Shown here piece by piece: positions 1-11,850 of a stretch of DNA of 64,000 nucleotides. The DNA lies in contig NC_052612.1 of assembly GCF_016545825.1 (NCBI RefSeq), positions 46,111,738-46,175,737 on the forward strand. The letters are read 5' to 3'. The notes beneath the pieces are model-generated. The model searched no databases, was not told the DNA's origin, and saw only the letters and a program-made list of their open reading frames with translations. The stretch comes from Eucalyptus grandis. Taxonomy: Eukaryota; Streptophyta; Magnoliopsida; Myrtales; Myrtaceae. The position numbers and the translations under genes were made by a program. Position 1 is the stretch's first letter. Every line of letters starts with the position of its first letter.

Positions 1-3000
1 AGGTGTGCTAATAGATTTTACTCCACTTGATTTATCGCTAGTACTTGCCAGTGTACCCAAGCCACTATCTCGTTTCTGTAAACAGAAGAAACAGGAAACA
101 GACAACATGAGACTCAACTGAAAAATAATATGCTGATAAAGTCTAGTTGAAAGCATTTGGCTGCATATAGGTGCACCAGTTCACTAGGGCAACCATACTT
201 GGAAAATAGAAGCCAAAGCTATAATGGAAGTCGAAGCAAAATTTTTTTAACGAAAATAGAGAAAAATGTATGGAAAAAATTAAAGAATGCTTCAAACCCC
301 CAATTTTTTATGTTTCCAAGTACTATGGAAAATCCTGAGAAAATCTTCAGCATTTTAATTAATAGGCTCTCCAAATATTTAAAAGATGATGAAGCTGTAG
401 ATTGGTACATCCATATTCTAACTAACGACATAGTGGACCTAATATACATATACATATGTGTGTGTGTGTGTGTGTGTGTGTGTATCATGAACTTCTCTTG
501 AATACTTGAAAAGAGGAGTACCCATGGGCCTCATGCTGCAATAGGGTGTGAGCTCTTTAGTGTATGTCTAGTTTGCAAGATTCCAAGTGAAATATGACTC
601 GGTATCAACAATATACCCAGATCCCTAGAGATAATGTTTTTTCTTATGCATTATGTCTTCCTAATATTGAATTGTAGCATGCCGAGCTTAATGATATTAA
701 TCACATTGTAGCACTATCTACTAGGAAGCCTGAAACATCTAATGAGTTACAGATCCCTCATGAAGGATGTTCACTGGTACAGATGAAGATCCCGCAGTTA
801 GAGATCTTTAGGTATGATTGCTGCATGGTTTACCAGCACCTTGCATCTAAAATTGAAGCTTTTACTAGAATCTCAAACAAAAATGGCTTGTTCAATTCAG
901 TATCACAGATTTAGTGTCAAATAAAATGAAAAAAAAAATTCCAATAAGGCCATATACATGAGAGAAAATGCTAAGCATCCAATGCTTAAATGTTTCTTCT
1001 GTTATCATTTAATGGAAAGAAAGCATCAAGATATGCATATGGCACAAGTTAAAACAACAGTGATGGGAATTCCTAATAAGCATATCAAGAACCCCTTAAA
1101 CACAGGAAAAAGAACAGTAGAATTCTACATAGACGACCCCCCAAAAAAAAAAAAAAAAAAAAAAGAAAGGCAATATGAATTATAAAAATATGCAATATCT
1201 AGAAAGGAACAGAAGATTCGTAAATCATACACGTGGCTTCAACCAGTTCAGCAATCCATGCTTCTTGCTCTTCTTTTCCTCCTTCACTGGTTCATCTGCT
1301 GTTTCACAGCTGGCCTCTAGAGAAACATACAACTCTATATTTTCATCATCCAACATCAAGTCCCGTCTTTTGTGGGGTAGATATGCAAGCTGTATAAGTT
1401 GAATAAAGTAGCAGTCATGAAACGCTTTATGTTGAGTAAGTAAACCAAAACCTAAAATGCTTTTAAAGTCCACTTAACTTAATAAGTGAATTTTAATTCA
1501 AAGGAAAAAAAGCGTGAAGCTTAAATAACTCACTCAGAACAAATTACTGTACACAGTTGTTAAACAAAAAGAAAACTATAGAAACAAACTCTTACATATT
1601 CTTTTTTTTAAGGTCATAGAAACAAGCTATTATGAAAACTAACCGCACCTCTTCTTCACCAAAGGAATGTCTTCTCCTATGACCTGGGCGATGAGGAAAT
1701 TTGGACGACGGTGAATCTTTTGTGGATACCAAGATTAATTTTGTCAACCGCTGAATTCGGCCCAATAAAGCAGCTTTTGCTTCCTCTTCTTGTTCCAATC
1801 TGGACTGAAGCTTAACTTGACCATCTTCTAACTTTACACATATAGTTGCAAATTAAAAAATGGAACAGGTCATACAATTAGTATTATGTCTTCCTCACTT
1901 TAGGAAGAAACAAAGCCACAGAGGCAAATATATGAAGAAAGTTATGAAACTTAACCACTAGTCTCTACCATGATGAAATTAACCACCTAATGTTGGCAAA
2001 TGCTAAAATGAACTGTTTTCATTGATTACAAGGATATTATGATTAAGGTATACAAATATTTAAGAACATCCTTGCTGCGCTCCTGCAATTTTCAACATTT
2101 TATACAGCTTAGGCACTTCTTCTGGCAGTTTCTATGCATTACTAATGAAATCCACCACAGGATTCAAATGAGGTTGAATCCTTTGGGAGGAGATGGTAAA
2201 TAAAAAGTTGAGAGCTTTTTTTTAGCAGGTAAACACAATGATTATTTTATCTTGATTGAAAAAAAATAGATGAGGAGAGGCCTTTGTATTCCTAACTGAC
2301 AATCCTACTTATAACTTTTGAAATAACTTGCTTTCAGCCCTTTCAAACAATAATGACCATGCTGACAGACTATTAGAGTACCTTTTGTTTCAGGAGCAGA
2401 ATGTCATCTTTTCCAGAAGCATCTTTCCTTTGAGGAATGGTGACGATACCCTTTAATTGTTCTAGTTCTTCTTTTAGGCGTCGTATCTCATTTTGGTACT
2501 TTTTAATCAGCGACTTCTCGTCAATGATCTGCATAAAAATAAATCAGATATAAGGATCCTCAAATATGGGGAATCGACAGATCAAGTGTGCTCACCTTGT
2601 TTTGTGCTGCTTGAATTTCAATATGTTTTGCACGATGAGCAAACTTCAATGTGTTATGTGTCTCCTCAGAATTGCTCGATGAAGGAGTGACAGTGCAAAT
2701 AAGCTGGAATCTCCAGAAGAATAATAATTACAATCGACCAATTTTTTCAGAAATGATATCTATGATTTGACATAAGTAACTTGAAGGCTTACAGATACTC
2801 GTCCATGACCACTTAGAGAAGACTGGAGGAGCCTCGTCAACTTGGAGTCTCGGTATGGTATGTGAGTAGCCCTCCCATCAGTTAATTTCGATATTACCTA
2901 AAAGTCACAATACTCAGTTAAAACTAAACCTTTCAGAAGTAAAATAATAGCCATGACTTTAAAACAATTCCCAGAAAAAAAAATTCAAAAATTGACAACT

Positions 3001-6000
3001 TCATGACTGGATCAATATCGTTGTTGGTTGGGGTATGAGATGAATACATGCAGTTCAAGAACTTAGAACCCACTTGGCATTTAGTCAATTGAGTGACAAT
3101 TTTGCCTTAAAGATTATGATTCTGCGCAACTTAATTTAACTGCTTAACATCTCATTTCAAACAGAGGATATTGCTCGCAATTTATCTTAACTGATCCAAA
3201 AAATGCAGTTTTGAAACCAAAGCACAAGACATAAAGTCTAGGGAAAATAAACATTGCTTTATCTTATAATATTTGCTGTCATCAACACTTCTGTCTTCTT
3301 CTGCTTCTTCCTTTTCTAGATACCAGAAAAACCAAAGAAAAATCCTGTTCATTCACAAAAGTACACGGAGAGAAATTTTGTCGTCTTTTTTTGTATATTC
3401 TTTCGCAAACAGAGCATAAAAACACAAACTAAGCCTTAAATGGTGGTTCATTGAGGCCAAAGAGTCTTACAGTGAACTACACAAGGATCTCTTCAGCTCA
3501 AGATAAGCAACTGAGAACCATATATTACAAGTTGTCTTCCTCAACCTACGTCATTAGATCTCCCCAAACTTACACAAGGACTCAAAAAGCTCAGTAATTT
3601 CTGCATCCCTTCAATGGGAAAACATATCCTTGCTGTCCTAAGACTAGCTCACTTCTTTTCCTTCTCCTGGCTACACAAGTATAACACTAAGATTGACTAA
3701 AAAATACCCATTGTCTAAACTCGCGAAATCAATCCATATTAACAACTTGATTTGATAAAGAAACATAGGAGGGAGAGAGGGAGGGAGGGAGGGAGGGGCC
3801 AGGAAACGAGAATAGACTGAAGTAGTTTTGCTGTGGTAAACAGTAAATAATATCTGCACCGAGTCAAGTACCAGACTATCATCTCTAAAAGGTCAGAAAA
3901 CCAAAACGATCCATACTAACAACTTGATTTGATAAAGAAACACATGAGGCCTCACAGTTCCCAGAGTTAGCAAACTTTTGTTGATGTAGGATCCTTCTTT
4001 CCTCCTGATACCAGTTGCTTCAACTTTTGAACTTTCAGAACCTGCCAGATCGATGAGGTTCTGCAGATATAAGTAAAACATGAAAGGTTACAGGTTGCAG
4101 ACTTTTATATGGAAAACAAATTATTTATAAACAATCAATGGTCAAGAAAATGTTTAATCTATTATTCCAAAAAAAAAAAATTGAAAAAGCATACTCTTCG
4201 TGGAAGCAATGATCTACCTAGAGGAAGCGGTTGCAAAAGCAATCACATTGCAATCACTGTGGAAACGGTTACAATGGGCATATTATTGTGTTGTGAAATT
4301 ACACTACAATGATTGCAGTCCGAGTTCTTTTCTATCAGACAGTAGAAACAGTGAGATGCTTATTCTTCAGCTTCAATTTACTTTTAAAAACTTTCAGATA
4401 GCCTAGGTCTGCAACTTTGAACATTCATCTGTGATAAGACATTCATACTTTCGTGTTTGCTAAACGTACCAAAGCACACATAAAAATGATCAAGAATTAT
4501 AAGATGTCAACTTCTTTTCTGAATGAAATGCCATAGTGTTTCCTTGACTAGTTTTTTTTTTCAAAAAAAAAAAAACTTTGTTTGATTGGGTTGATTTAGT
4601 TGCTATTATAAAGGACAAGCCACAGTTAGTTGCCTGATCAATCATCCAAGCTTATTGACTGATATAGAAAATCAGTCGCAAAAAAACAGGACAGTTTTCT
4701 CAGCAAGAGTGGTCCCCAATAAAGCAGTGAGTATGACTTTCCTTCACACCACGCTAGCAGCCAACAGCAATGGTGCTACCCATTATGGCAACAATTGCTA
4801 TCTGCTGCTCTTTGAAACTACAAAAACAATCAAAAAACTTGAAACAAACTTATCGAATGAAAGATTTTGGATTTTACCAGTTGCGACAGGGTTACTGCTT
4901 CCCCCTCTGAGTTTTCACCAAATGGGCTACTCTCTATTGTCTGTAAACAGCAGGAGCAGATGTAACATTGTAAGAGGAAAGAACAGAGAGAGACATACAT
5001 GCCCAAAGCTTATCAAGATGGATAAAGTATTGTTATTGGCAGTTTATATATGTCACTCATTCGCTGAGGTAATTCAAACAATATCCGTTTTAGAATTACT
5101 TTCTGCTCGTGAATAACGAGTCTGCTATTTTCCTGGGGTTTCGCATTATTTTAGCTAGTCAATTTTGGCATATTTAATCAAATTTAGGTTTGCAGTTGAT
5201 ATTATGTTATTACATTGGCAATTAATCACTGATTGTTGACTCGTCTGGCAGGAACATTTGAGTTATATGCCTGATTGAGCTAGTGATACCTGGTCGCTTG
5301 ATAAAGCAAGAAGGTCAACAGCTTCTACTTCCATGTAAAACAGGTGTGATATCTCTGCCAATTTCTCTGATTAAAACCATCTATTGCTATGGAGAGGTGA
5401 CACAGTGCATAGTTAAAGGTTGCAATCATATGTGATGGTTCTTTTCTTTGAGTCTTCATAGGTGAAAAGAATTTCTTTCTTTCCTTCCTTCTTTATCTTT
5501 GACCCGTCTCTTGTTTCCCTCTCCATTTCTGGAGGGATAAAATGGCTCTTTAATTGTTTAATTTACAAAAACTCTACCGTAAAGAACTTCAATGTTTCAA
5601 TCAACGTATTAGTCATAATTATAACAGCAAGTCAATCTTGTTTTTGTCAGAATATAATCAACATACCAGAGTAAATATTGTATGGCTCCGGCTGCTCAGT
5701 AAATTGAAATTGGTGGATCCAACGTGTCTATGTTCTGCGATCAATAAAAATCACACAAACAACAATTTCAATATTAAACTATCACGAGCGTCGAAAAAAA
5801 TTAAGCTACCAAATAAAACCAGTAAATTGTCAGTAACATTAATGAAATAGCAATTAATGCAAAAACAGCCATTTCAACAGTAACAATCATGTTTCTAATC
5901 CTCCAATCTACTAATAGCACAAAGATATTATACCATTCGATCCCTTTATCAGCCAAAACATTTGTGAGAAAAATGAATTATACCATAGAGGAATTTTACC

Positions 6001-8932
6001 ATGAATCCATTGATTCTATATGGATTATTCACACCTTTTTATTCTTTTGTTACTTTATATGGACATGAAGCTGTGCGTCATTTTTTCGGTTCAACTTGCA
6101 TGATAGATCGTGCATCTACCTTTACCAAATTATATGCATTAGAATGGACAATTATACTTCAATCGAACGATTATTTTCCTTCCAGAGTAATATAATTTCA
6201 CATCATTTACCTTCTCCAGCTGCTATCAGGGAGAGGGCATGAGCGGGAGACAGTACAACTTCCTCCTTTATTCCCTCAACAAAGGTCCCCTGCAAAACCA
6301 TTCTTATTAGCCATGTGAGACCCAAACTCATTGTTTGTTAAAAAGATGCGTCCGACTCACCAATTTGGCCTCCTTACAAGCGTGGCAGATTTGACAAATA
6401 TAACATGAAGTGAAAATAAGGGAAAAAGCCACAAAAAATAAAACCCAAATTATGTCTAATATGACACATTTACTCTTGATTTTTTTTTATTTTTTATTTT
6501 TATGACATCAAAAACCCCAAAGTATGCCTACCATGACTCATTTACCTTAAAATTTTCCTTGTGACATAAAAAAACCCCAAACTTGTACCTATGTGATGCA
6601 TTTAACCTTTGTCAAGGCTCTGTTATATGAATTTTCAGCTAAAACAACGTCATTTTTTATTCACTTAAGTCACATGGGCCCATGTCAACACTATTTGCTT
6701 TCTGGTGTCCATGTAAGCAAGTTTTTAACGGTTCTCGTTGATAGAACTTTGACGGAGGATAAATATGTCCACAGGTACAAATTTGGGATTTTTGGTGTCC
6801 AAGAAAAAAGTTTAGGGCAAATGTGTCATAGTAGGCATAGTTTAGGGTTTTTGGTAGCTTTTGCCCTAAAAATAAATGACAGCTTGGCATAAAGCAGACT
6901 GTATTCAATTGCTGTTGAAGCAATCATTAGATTATGGAACTCCATAGCGTAAAAATTGCAAAAGCGATTAAGGTTGATCATATTTCCTTGCGAGGAGGTA
7001 GCATTGCCCCTCGAAACATCTTGAATGCGAGATAACCTTTTTCACATATTTCCAATGTCTAGGGGTGGTTTCCAAACTCTGATGTCCATCACAATCTTCT
7101 CTCCATCAGTGCAATTAATTGTTTAGGTACAAATAATATTTTAAGTAAAAAAAAAAAAAAAAACAAAGCCCAAGCAAGCATGAAGAAATTTCTAAGAAGA
7201 GTAGCAATTGTTAAGTGGTCACCTGAGCATCCTCTCGAATTCTTAAGTTTTGCCCAGCTGGGTTTAGCAAATCATTTACAACCTGCAATTCATGAAGTAT
7301 CAAAACCACAGTGATTTCATAGACTAGTGTATTAGAGCAACCAAACTGCTTCATGTTAAGTACAGATACCAAAATCACCGAAAGAAACAAAATTAGTGTA
7401 ACAGGGCAGAAGGAACCAAGCACTTGGAAATCATGAGAAGAAACTTACCTCATTATAAATCTCTAAGTAAGACACACGAAGTAGAAATTCCCTGTTCGGA
7501 GTCTGAATTGCAAGAAAACATGTTATTTTGTGACAAGAAGATCAAGGTAGAAGACACACCGCTGGCTCTGACTACTATAGAATTTACCTCTTGAATAATG
7601 CTAAAAGCATCCTTAACAGCTAGTGGTATAATTCCAGGGGACCTCTGATCACCCTGCAAAGAGCCATCATTGTGATTGCAAGTTCAGATGCATAGCTTGA
7701 GATCACATGAAATTACTACACTCAGTAAGCCGCTGCAGATAGCATCCTCCAGCTAAGTTTGCCATGCATGACAAGGAGTAGGATAAAGCACCGCATAAAG
7801 CAGCACAATATGAAATACTTGAACTCATAGTTCAGAAAACAACCCACAGTTATGGTGTTAGCTTAGGACTAAAGCATCTTCTTAACACATCATCGTCGCA
7901 TGAACTTTATCCTGATGGATGAATTTACTTACCCTTTTCATTTAGTGGGATGCTAAAACAATAAGAAGACAGAGATAGGGAGTTTTTATTCAAGCAAGTT
8001 GGTTTGACCCAACTCCAAACAAAACTTTTAAGTTCTTATTTAGAGGCTTTCAGCATGGAATTCTTTCATCAAACTGACAATTACTACTCTGAAGAAATGA
8101 GGTTAAAACACACTCGAATTGAATAAATCAGAACTAAGAATTGCTTGTTCATGAAGCAGGAAAAACATTTACGTTGACCATACTCAATGAACCACAAAAA
8201 CAGAAGTGTAATAAAGCTTAGAATATGTTATGCTGCAGTGTTTAAGAAAATGGAGTTAATTCCTATCCATGGATAAAAATCATCTTGCATCTATGTCACT
8301 CCATTTATTCACATTAGCAAAAAGTAGAAAACATATTTTTTTCTTTTAACAGTTCATTCTGAGGAATCCCAAACCAAAAGAGGGCCGAATCTCTCTCAGA
8401 CTATGTTATAACAATTGTTATGATAAAGTCAAAGTAAATTGATGCAACTGGACCCCTCAGCACAAATTTGAGAACCGAATGTTGCCAAATAGTATAAATA
8501 CAATACCCAAGAAAGATCTATTTATTTTAAAACTCCTTCTATGAGCAATGTGATTGTGTTAGTTTCATTCCAGGTAGAGGTGTGCAAAACGAACAGCCCA
8601 AATTGGGAAGTGCCTGGACCGAACCAGATCAGCCAGTTCGGTCTGGTTGTTGGGAGTATCAGTCTGGTTCCTAGTTCCTAAAATTCAAACAGGTGTCCGG
8701 GCAATCTGATTCCTGGTTCCAAGAGGGAACCGGACCGGATCAGACCGAACCGACTACAAATACTTTTTTTAAAAATTATTTCTTTAAAAGAAATAGTAAA
8801 ATGCGAACTAAATACTATCTCGTTCAATGGTACCACAAACTACGACACAATAACTCTTCACTCATCGTTGCTTCCGTCAATATCTTAAGATTTGTCACTC
8901 TCTCTCGTTGTGCACAGCCACCCTTTAATGGG

Positions 8933-8966
<34 letters not shown>

Positions 8967-10784
8967 CGGTCGTTCCATTAGACCAGACTGGAACCAACGG
9001 TCTAGTACGATTCCCAGTCCTAGGACCAAATGGTTCGGTCATTGGTTCCCAAAATTGGGAACCGGTCCTCTTGGTCGATTTCCCATTTCCACCTTGGAAC
9101 CAAACCAAACCGGGAATTGATCACTCCTAATTCCAAGTACATTTAAAAACATACAGTATCTCGGAGATACTGACAAAATATACTACAAGAAAAACTATGA
9201 GTGAGGAAAATGTATGAATGACTACTCAAGGATGCAATAGCACATTTCAGATCAGAGTAAAGTGATCAAATTCATATTCCAATATGAGGTGACATAAGCT
9301 TTACAGAGTACATGAACTCACATGCATGGTGTGAGTCTTCCCACTGCTTGTCACACCATATGCAAAAATAGTTCCTGCATTTGGGAGGTAAAGATAGATG
9401 ACAAAAAGCAAAATGTACAATGTAGAGACTCTGCAATTAGAGATAGAAGAGTTTGAATAGCCAACAGCATACAGACCATTGATTCCTTCCATAGCACCAC
9501 TAATAACATGTTGAGCAGCAACATCATAGACATGACGTGTCGTGGTTGTGGGACCAAATACGCGATCTAGAAGCATAAAAGAGGAAAAGTTAAAGCTAAT
9601 AAAGTATAGATTGTAACTACTAAGAAAAAGTTCATTGCTGGCACAGGATGAGAACAATTTCAGCCTCTCATAAATAAGGAATATTTTTGAGAAAATAAAG
9701 TCTAGTTTTCTGAGCATATAGGAATCTAATACAAAGCCTCAATGAATTGCTAACACCTTCCAACAATGGTGAGTAATAAATAAGTATTACTGATTCGCAA
9801 ATGCAATCCCCCTGCATTCTTGCATTACCACAAAAACTTAAGTTTGAACTGGCAATACAGCTACCAATTGGTTGATCTCAGATAATAAGATTAAGGGGAG
9901 CATGTTTTATTACTAGCGGTTCATTCTTTTGACAGTAAGGACTATCAAGGGAGCTGTCTAGAGTCCGGAGTCAGCCAGGAAACGTGGAATGGACAGTATT
10001 TTTCTAAAACCAAGCAAGAATGTCAAGTGGAAAGGAAGCAGGGAGTTATTGGATGAGTTCAACTAGGCTGCGATAAAATTGCTGAAGCTAATTGGAATTA
10101 TCTATTTGACAGTTCATTGTACTTAAAACCATAACTAACCACTCTTAGCTTTTGTTAGACAGAAAAAATGCATGTAGCCTTCCAAGCGCAATATATTTTC
10201 TAGTCAATCTTCTTAGAAATCTAAAGCTAGTGCCAAAAGAAAATTTAGTACACATGTGAATATACCTGCCCACTTCAGTTATTACTACAGGAATCAGCTA
10301 AAAAAGATAGAGATCATGCATCAACATGGCCAAACACTTTTGAAAAACTTACCATATGCATATGCAATTGATGGATTATGCTCGTTGCGCACGATCGTTT
10401 CTCCGTCGGCGTACCAAGCAATCTCTTCACCCTGGCGAATTTCCCTGGGGCTGTTCCAAACAAAACCAACAAACCACATTGGCAGATGTCCCACACGATT
10501 CCACCAGCAATTCACTACTCAAGGAAGCCCATGCACCTGAGTGGCCGAAACCGGACGGTCACCGTGACATTCTCTTTGGATCTTTCAGAATCCGAAGGGA
10601 AAGTCTCCGAGTAGAAGAATTGAGGTTTGCTCCGAGCCGAAGATGATGCGGGAGAGCTCTGGCCGTCGATGGAAGTTTCCAGATTCTGTTTCGAAGACGT
10701 CGTGGTCGAGGATGCAGGAGAATTGGCGGCTCTAGAACTGCTCAGACTCAATCTATTCGATTTCGACACGCGCCTCGACGCCAT
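1..10784 (-). CDS. KIN7: KIN-7 family kinesin motor protein (3' end beyond window)
   Basis: Plus-end microtubule motor of the plant kinesin-7 family, closest by memory to the Arabidopsis At3g12020/At5g06670 type. I traced 17 exons, each GT/AG bounded and in phase: 10784-10537, 10450-10353, 9566-9477, 9374-9322, 7653-7588, 7502-7449, 7282-7223, 6289-6211, 5734-5667, 4940-4878, 4060-3956, 2897-2793, 2703-2596, 2528-2382, 1831-1649, 1389-1231 and 75-1. Together they give 587 codons without a stop. Residues 1-70 are Ser-rich, perhaps an organelle transit region. The motor domain runs from about 73 to 395: P-loop GVTSSGKT (152-159), switch I NLLSSRSH (260-267), switch II DLAGSE (297-302), then [15 protein letters not shown] charged coiled coil ([13 protein letters not shown]) follows from about 400, then a basic [14 protein letters not shown] segment typical of this subfamily. 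The start is the first ATG before the conserved VTVRFRPL. The exon 3 donor (GTCTGT) is weak. The stalk and tail lie left of the window. Confidence 0.93.
457..483. repeat. (TG)n microsatellite
   Basis: About 13 uninterrupted TG units in the kinesin intron between exons 16 and 17 (76-1230). The rest of that intron is unremarkable AT-rich DNA with an A-tract near 1142-1164. Confidence 0.9.
3733..3944. repeat. Short direct repeats in kinesin intron 11
   Basis: A stretch of about 32 bp containing AACAACTTGATTTGATAAAG occurs at 3733-3766 and again at 3911-3944. The second copy lies just past the exon 11 splice donor. A (GGGA)n run lies between them at about 3770-3797. This looks like a small duplication within the intron. 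Confidence 0.6.
6418..6868. mobile_element. Inverted-repeat MITE-like element in kinesin intron 7
   Basis: The left end (AGGGAAAAAGCCACAAAAA...ATGACACATTTAC) matches the reverse complement of the right end (GGGCAAATGTGTCATAGTAG...TAGCTTTTGCCCTAA). The arms carry degenerate 'AAACCCCAAACT' and 'GTGACACATTT' units. There is no coding capacity. It lies between kinesin exons 8 and 7. A related arrangement occurs at 24411-24927. Confidence 0.55.
8575..9129. mobile_element. Non-autonomous hAT-like element in kinesin intron 4
   Basis: Left terminus TAGAGGTGTGCAAAAC and right terminus GATCACTCCTA form degenerate terminal inverted repeats. They are flanked by near-identical 8-bp target duplications, ATTCCAGG (8567-8574) and ATTCCAAG (9130-9137). 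The interior consists of GGTTCGGTC/GGAACCGG-type repeats and an A-tract at 8939-8965, with no transposase. The 8-bp duplication and TAGRGGTGTGCA end fit the hAT superfamily. It sits inside the 1.67-kb intron between exons 4 and 5, clear of the splice sites. Confidence 0.8.
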
Positions 10785-11850
10785 TGTGCTTTCGATTCAA
10801 CCGCCGCACAAACTGGCAGGCCCAAAAAAAAAGAAAGAAAGAAAGAAAGCTTCAATAATCTAATCACTTAGAAGAATCTCCAAGTCCGAGCTCGCGCTCA
10901 GAACACGAACCGGAAACGCAATTCCTCGCACGTCCAATACCACATTCTTCGGAGGATTACGCCCGTCGACCGCTCACCGCACCATCTCCCCACGCGATTC
11001 TTCACGGCAAAACCAAAGAAGAAAAAGAAAACGCAAAATCGCATTCGGATCGGATTGCTCGTAGCCTCTCTTCACCGAGCACGCACGTCACCAACGCAAG
11101 AGAACGAACGAGGAGGCGCGAGAGGAACCGAAACCGCAAAAGCGACTGGCGCGCGCACGGAGAGCCAACAATCTCGACGACCGAGAGACTCTTCACTCGC
11201 AGTCAAGAGAACCTCCGAGCAGTCAAGACAGAGAGACACCGCGGGGAAGAGCCAGAGGAGGCGACAACGGCAGCCCCGCGCGCGCGAAGGGGAAGCAGTA
11301 CCTGCGACAGGATCAGGCCACCATCGCCACGCCGGCCGTCACTCCAAGGAGCAGGGGGGGAGAGAGGTTCACGAACGGAGACGGAGACGGAGACGTTCCG
11401 GGGAGCAGAGCGCGGCTAGATCTAGGGACGCGGGAGCGAGCGAACGGCGGCAAGGACGTCGTCGTCGTCTTCAGTCATCACTGCCGGTTAACCGGCGAGA
11501 ATGCGAGCCGGAGCCACCGCCGCCGCCGCCGCCCTTTCTCTCTCTAGCTCTCTCTCTCTCTCTCTCTAGCTCCCCAGCTTTCTCTCTCTTCGGGGCTGGG
11601 GATGGAGGGCAGGGGGGGATAGCTTTTCGCTGGTGTTTTGCCTCGGAAGCGATGCAATTTCAGCAACAAAAGGCGAATCGCGTTTTCAATCCCAAATGCT
11701 TTTTTTTTTTTGGTGTGCTGGAAGCGAAAGAGAGAGAGAGAGGGAGAGTCGGGTACGGTTTAGCTGAGGAAGAAGCGCGTTTAATTAAGCTTAATTTGGT
11801 GGGTACAGTACAGACACACTCAGAAACAGAGGAGAGCTAGACAGAGAGAG
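10785..11850 (-). promoter_or_regulatory. Kinesin 5' UTR and GC-rich promoter region
   Basis: Immediately upstream of the kinesin ATG, base composition becomes markedly GC- and CpG-rich (about 10880-11640). It contains a (CGC)n run near 11518-11533 and CT/GA tracts near 11537-11590. No TATA box is evident in the expected place, as is common for broadly expressed genes. A 261-codon open frame on the plus strand here is low-complexity Arg/Glu/Ser-rich and looks accidental. The transcription start cannot be fixed from sequence alone. Confidence 0.5.

Noticed and set aside
4655..5116. 153-codon plus-strand frame
   Set aside because: Spans kinesin exon 10 in antisense plus intron DNA; no family similarity.
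11055..11840. 261-codon open frame, plus strand
   Set aside because: Composition is Arg/Glu/Ser low complexity from GC-rich and GA-rich promoter DNA of the kinesin gene. No domain; the opposite strand carries the gene's 5' region.
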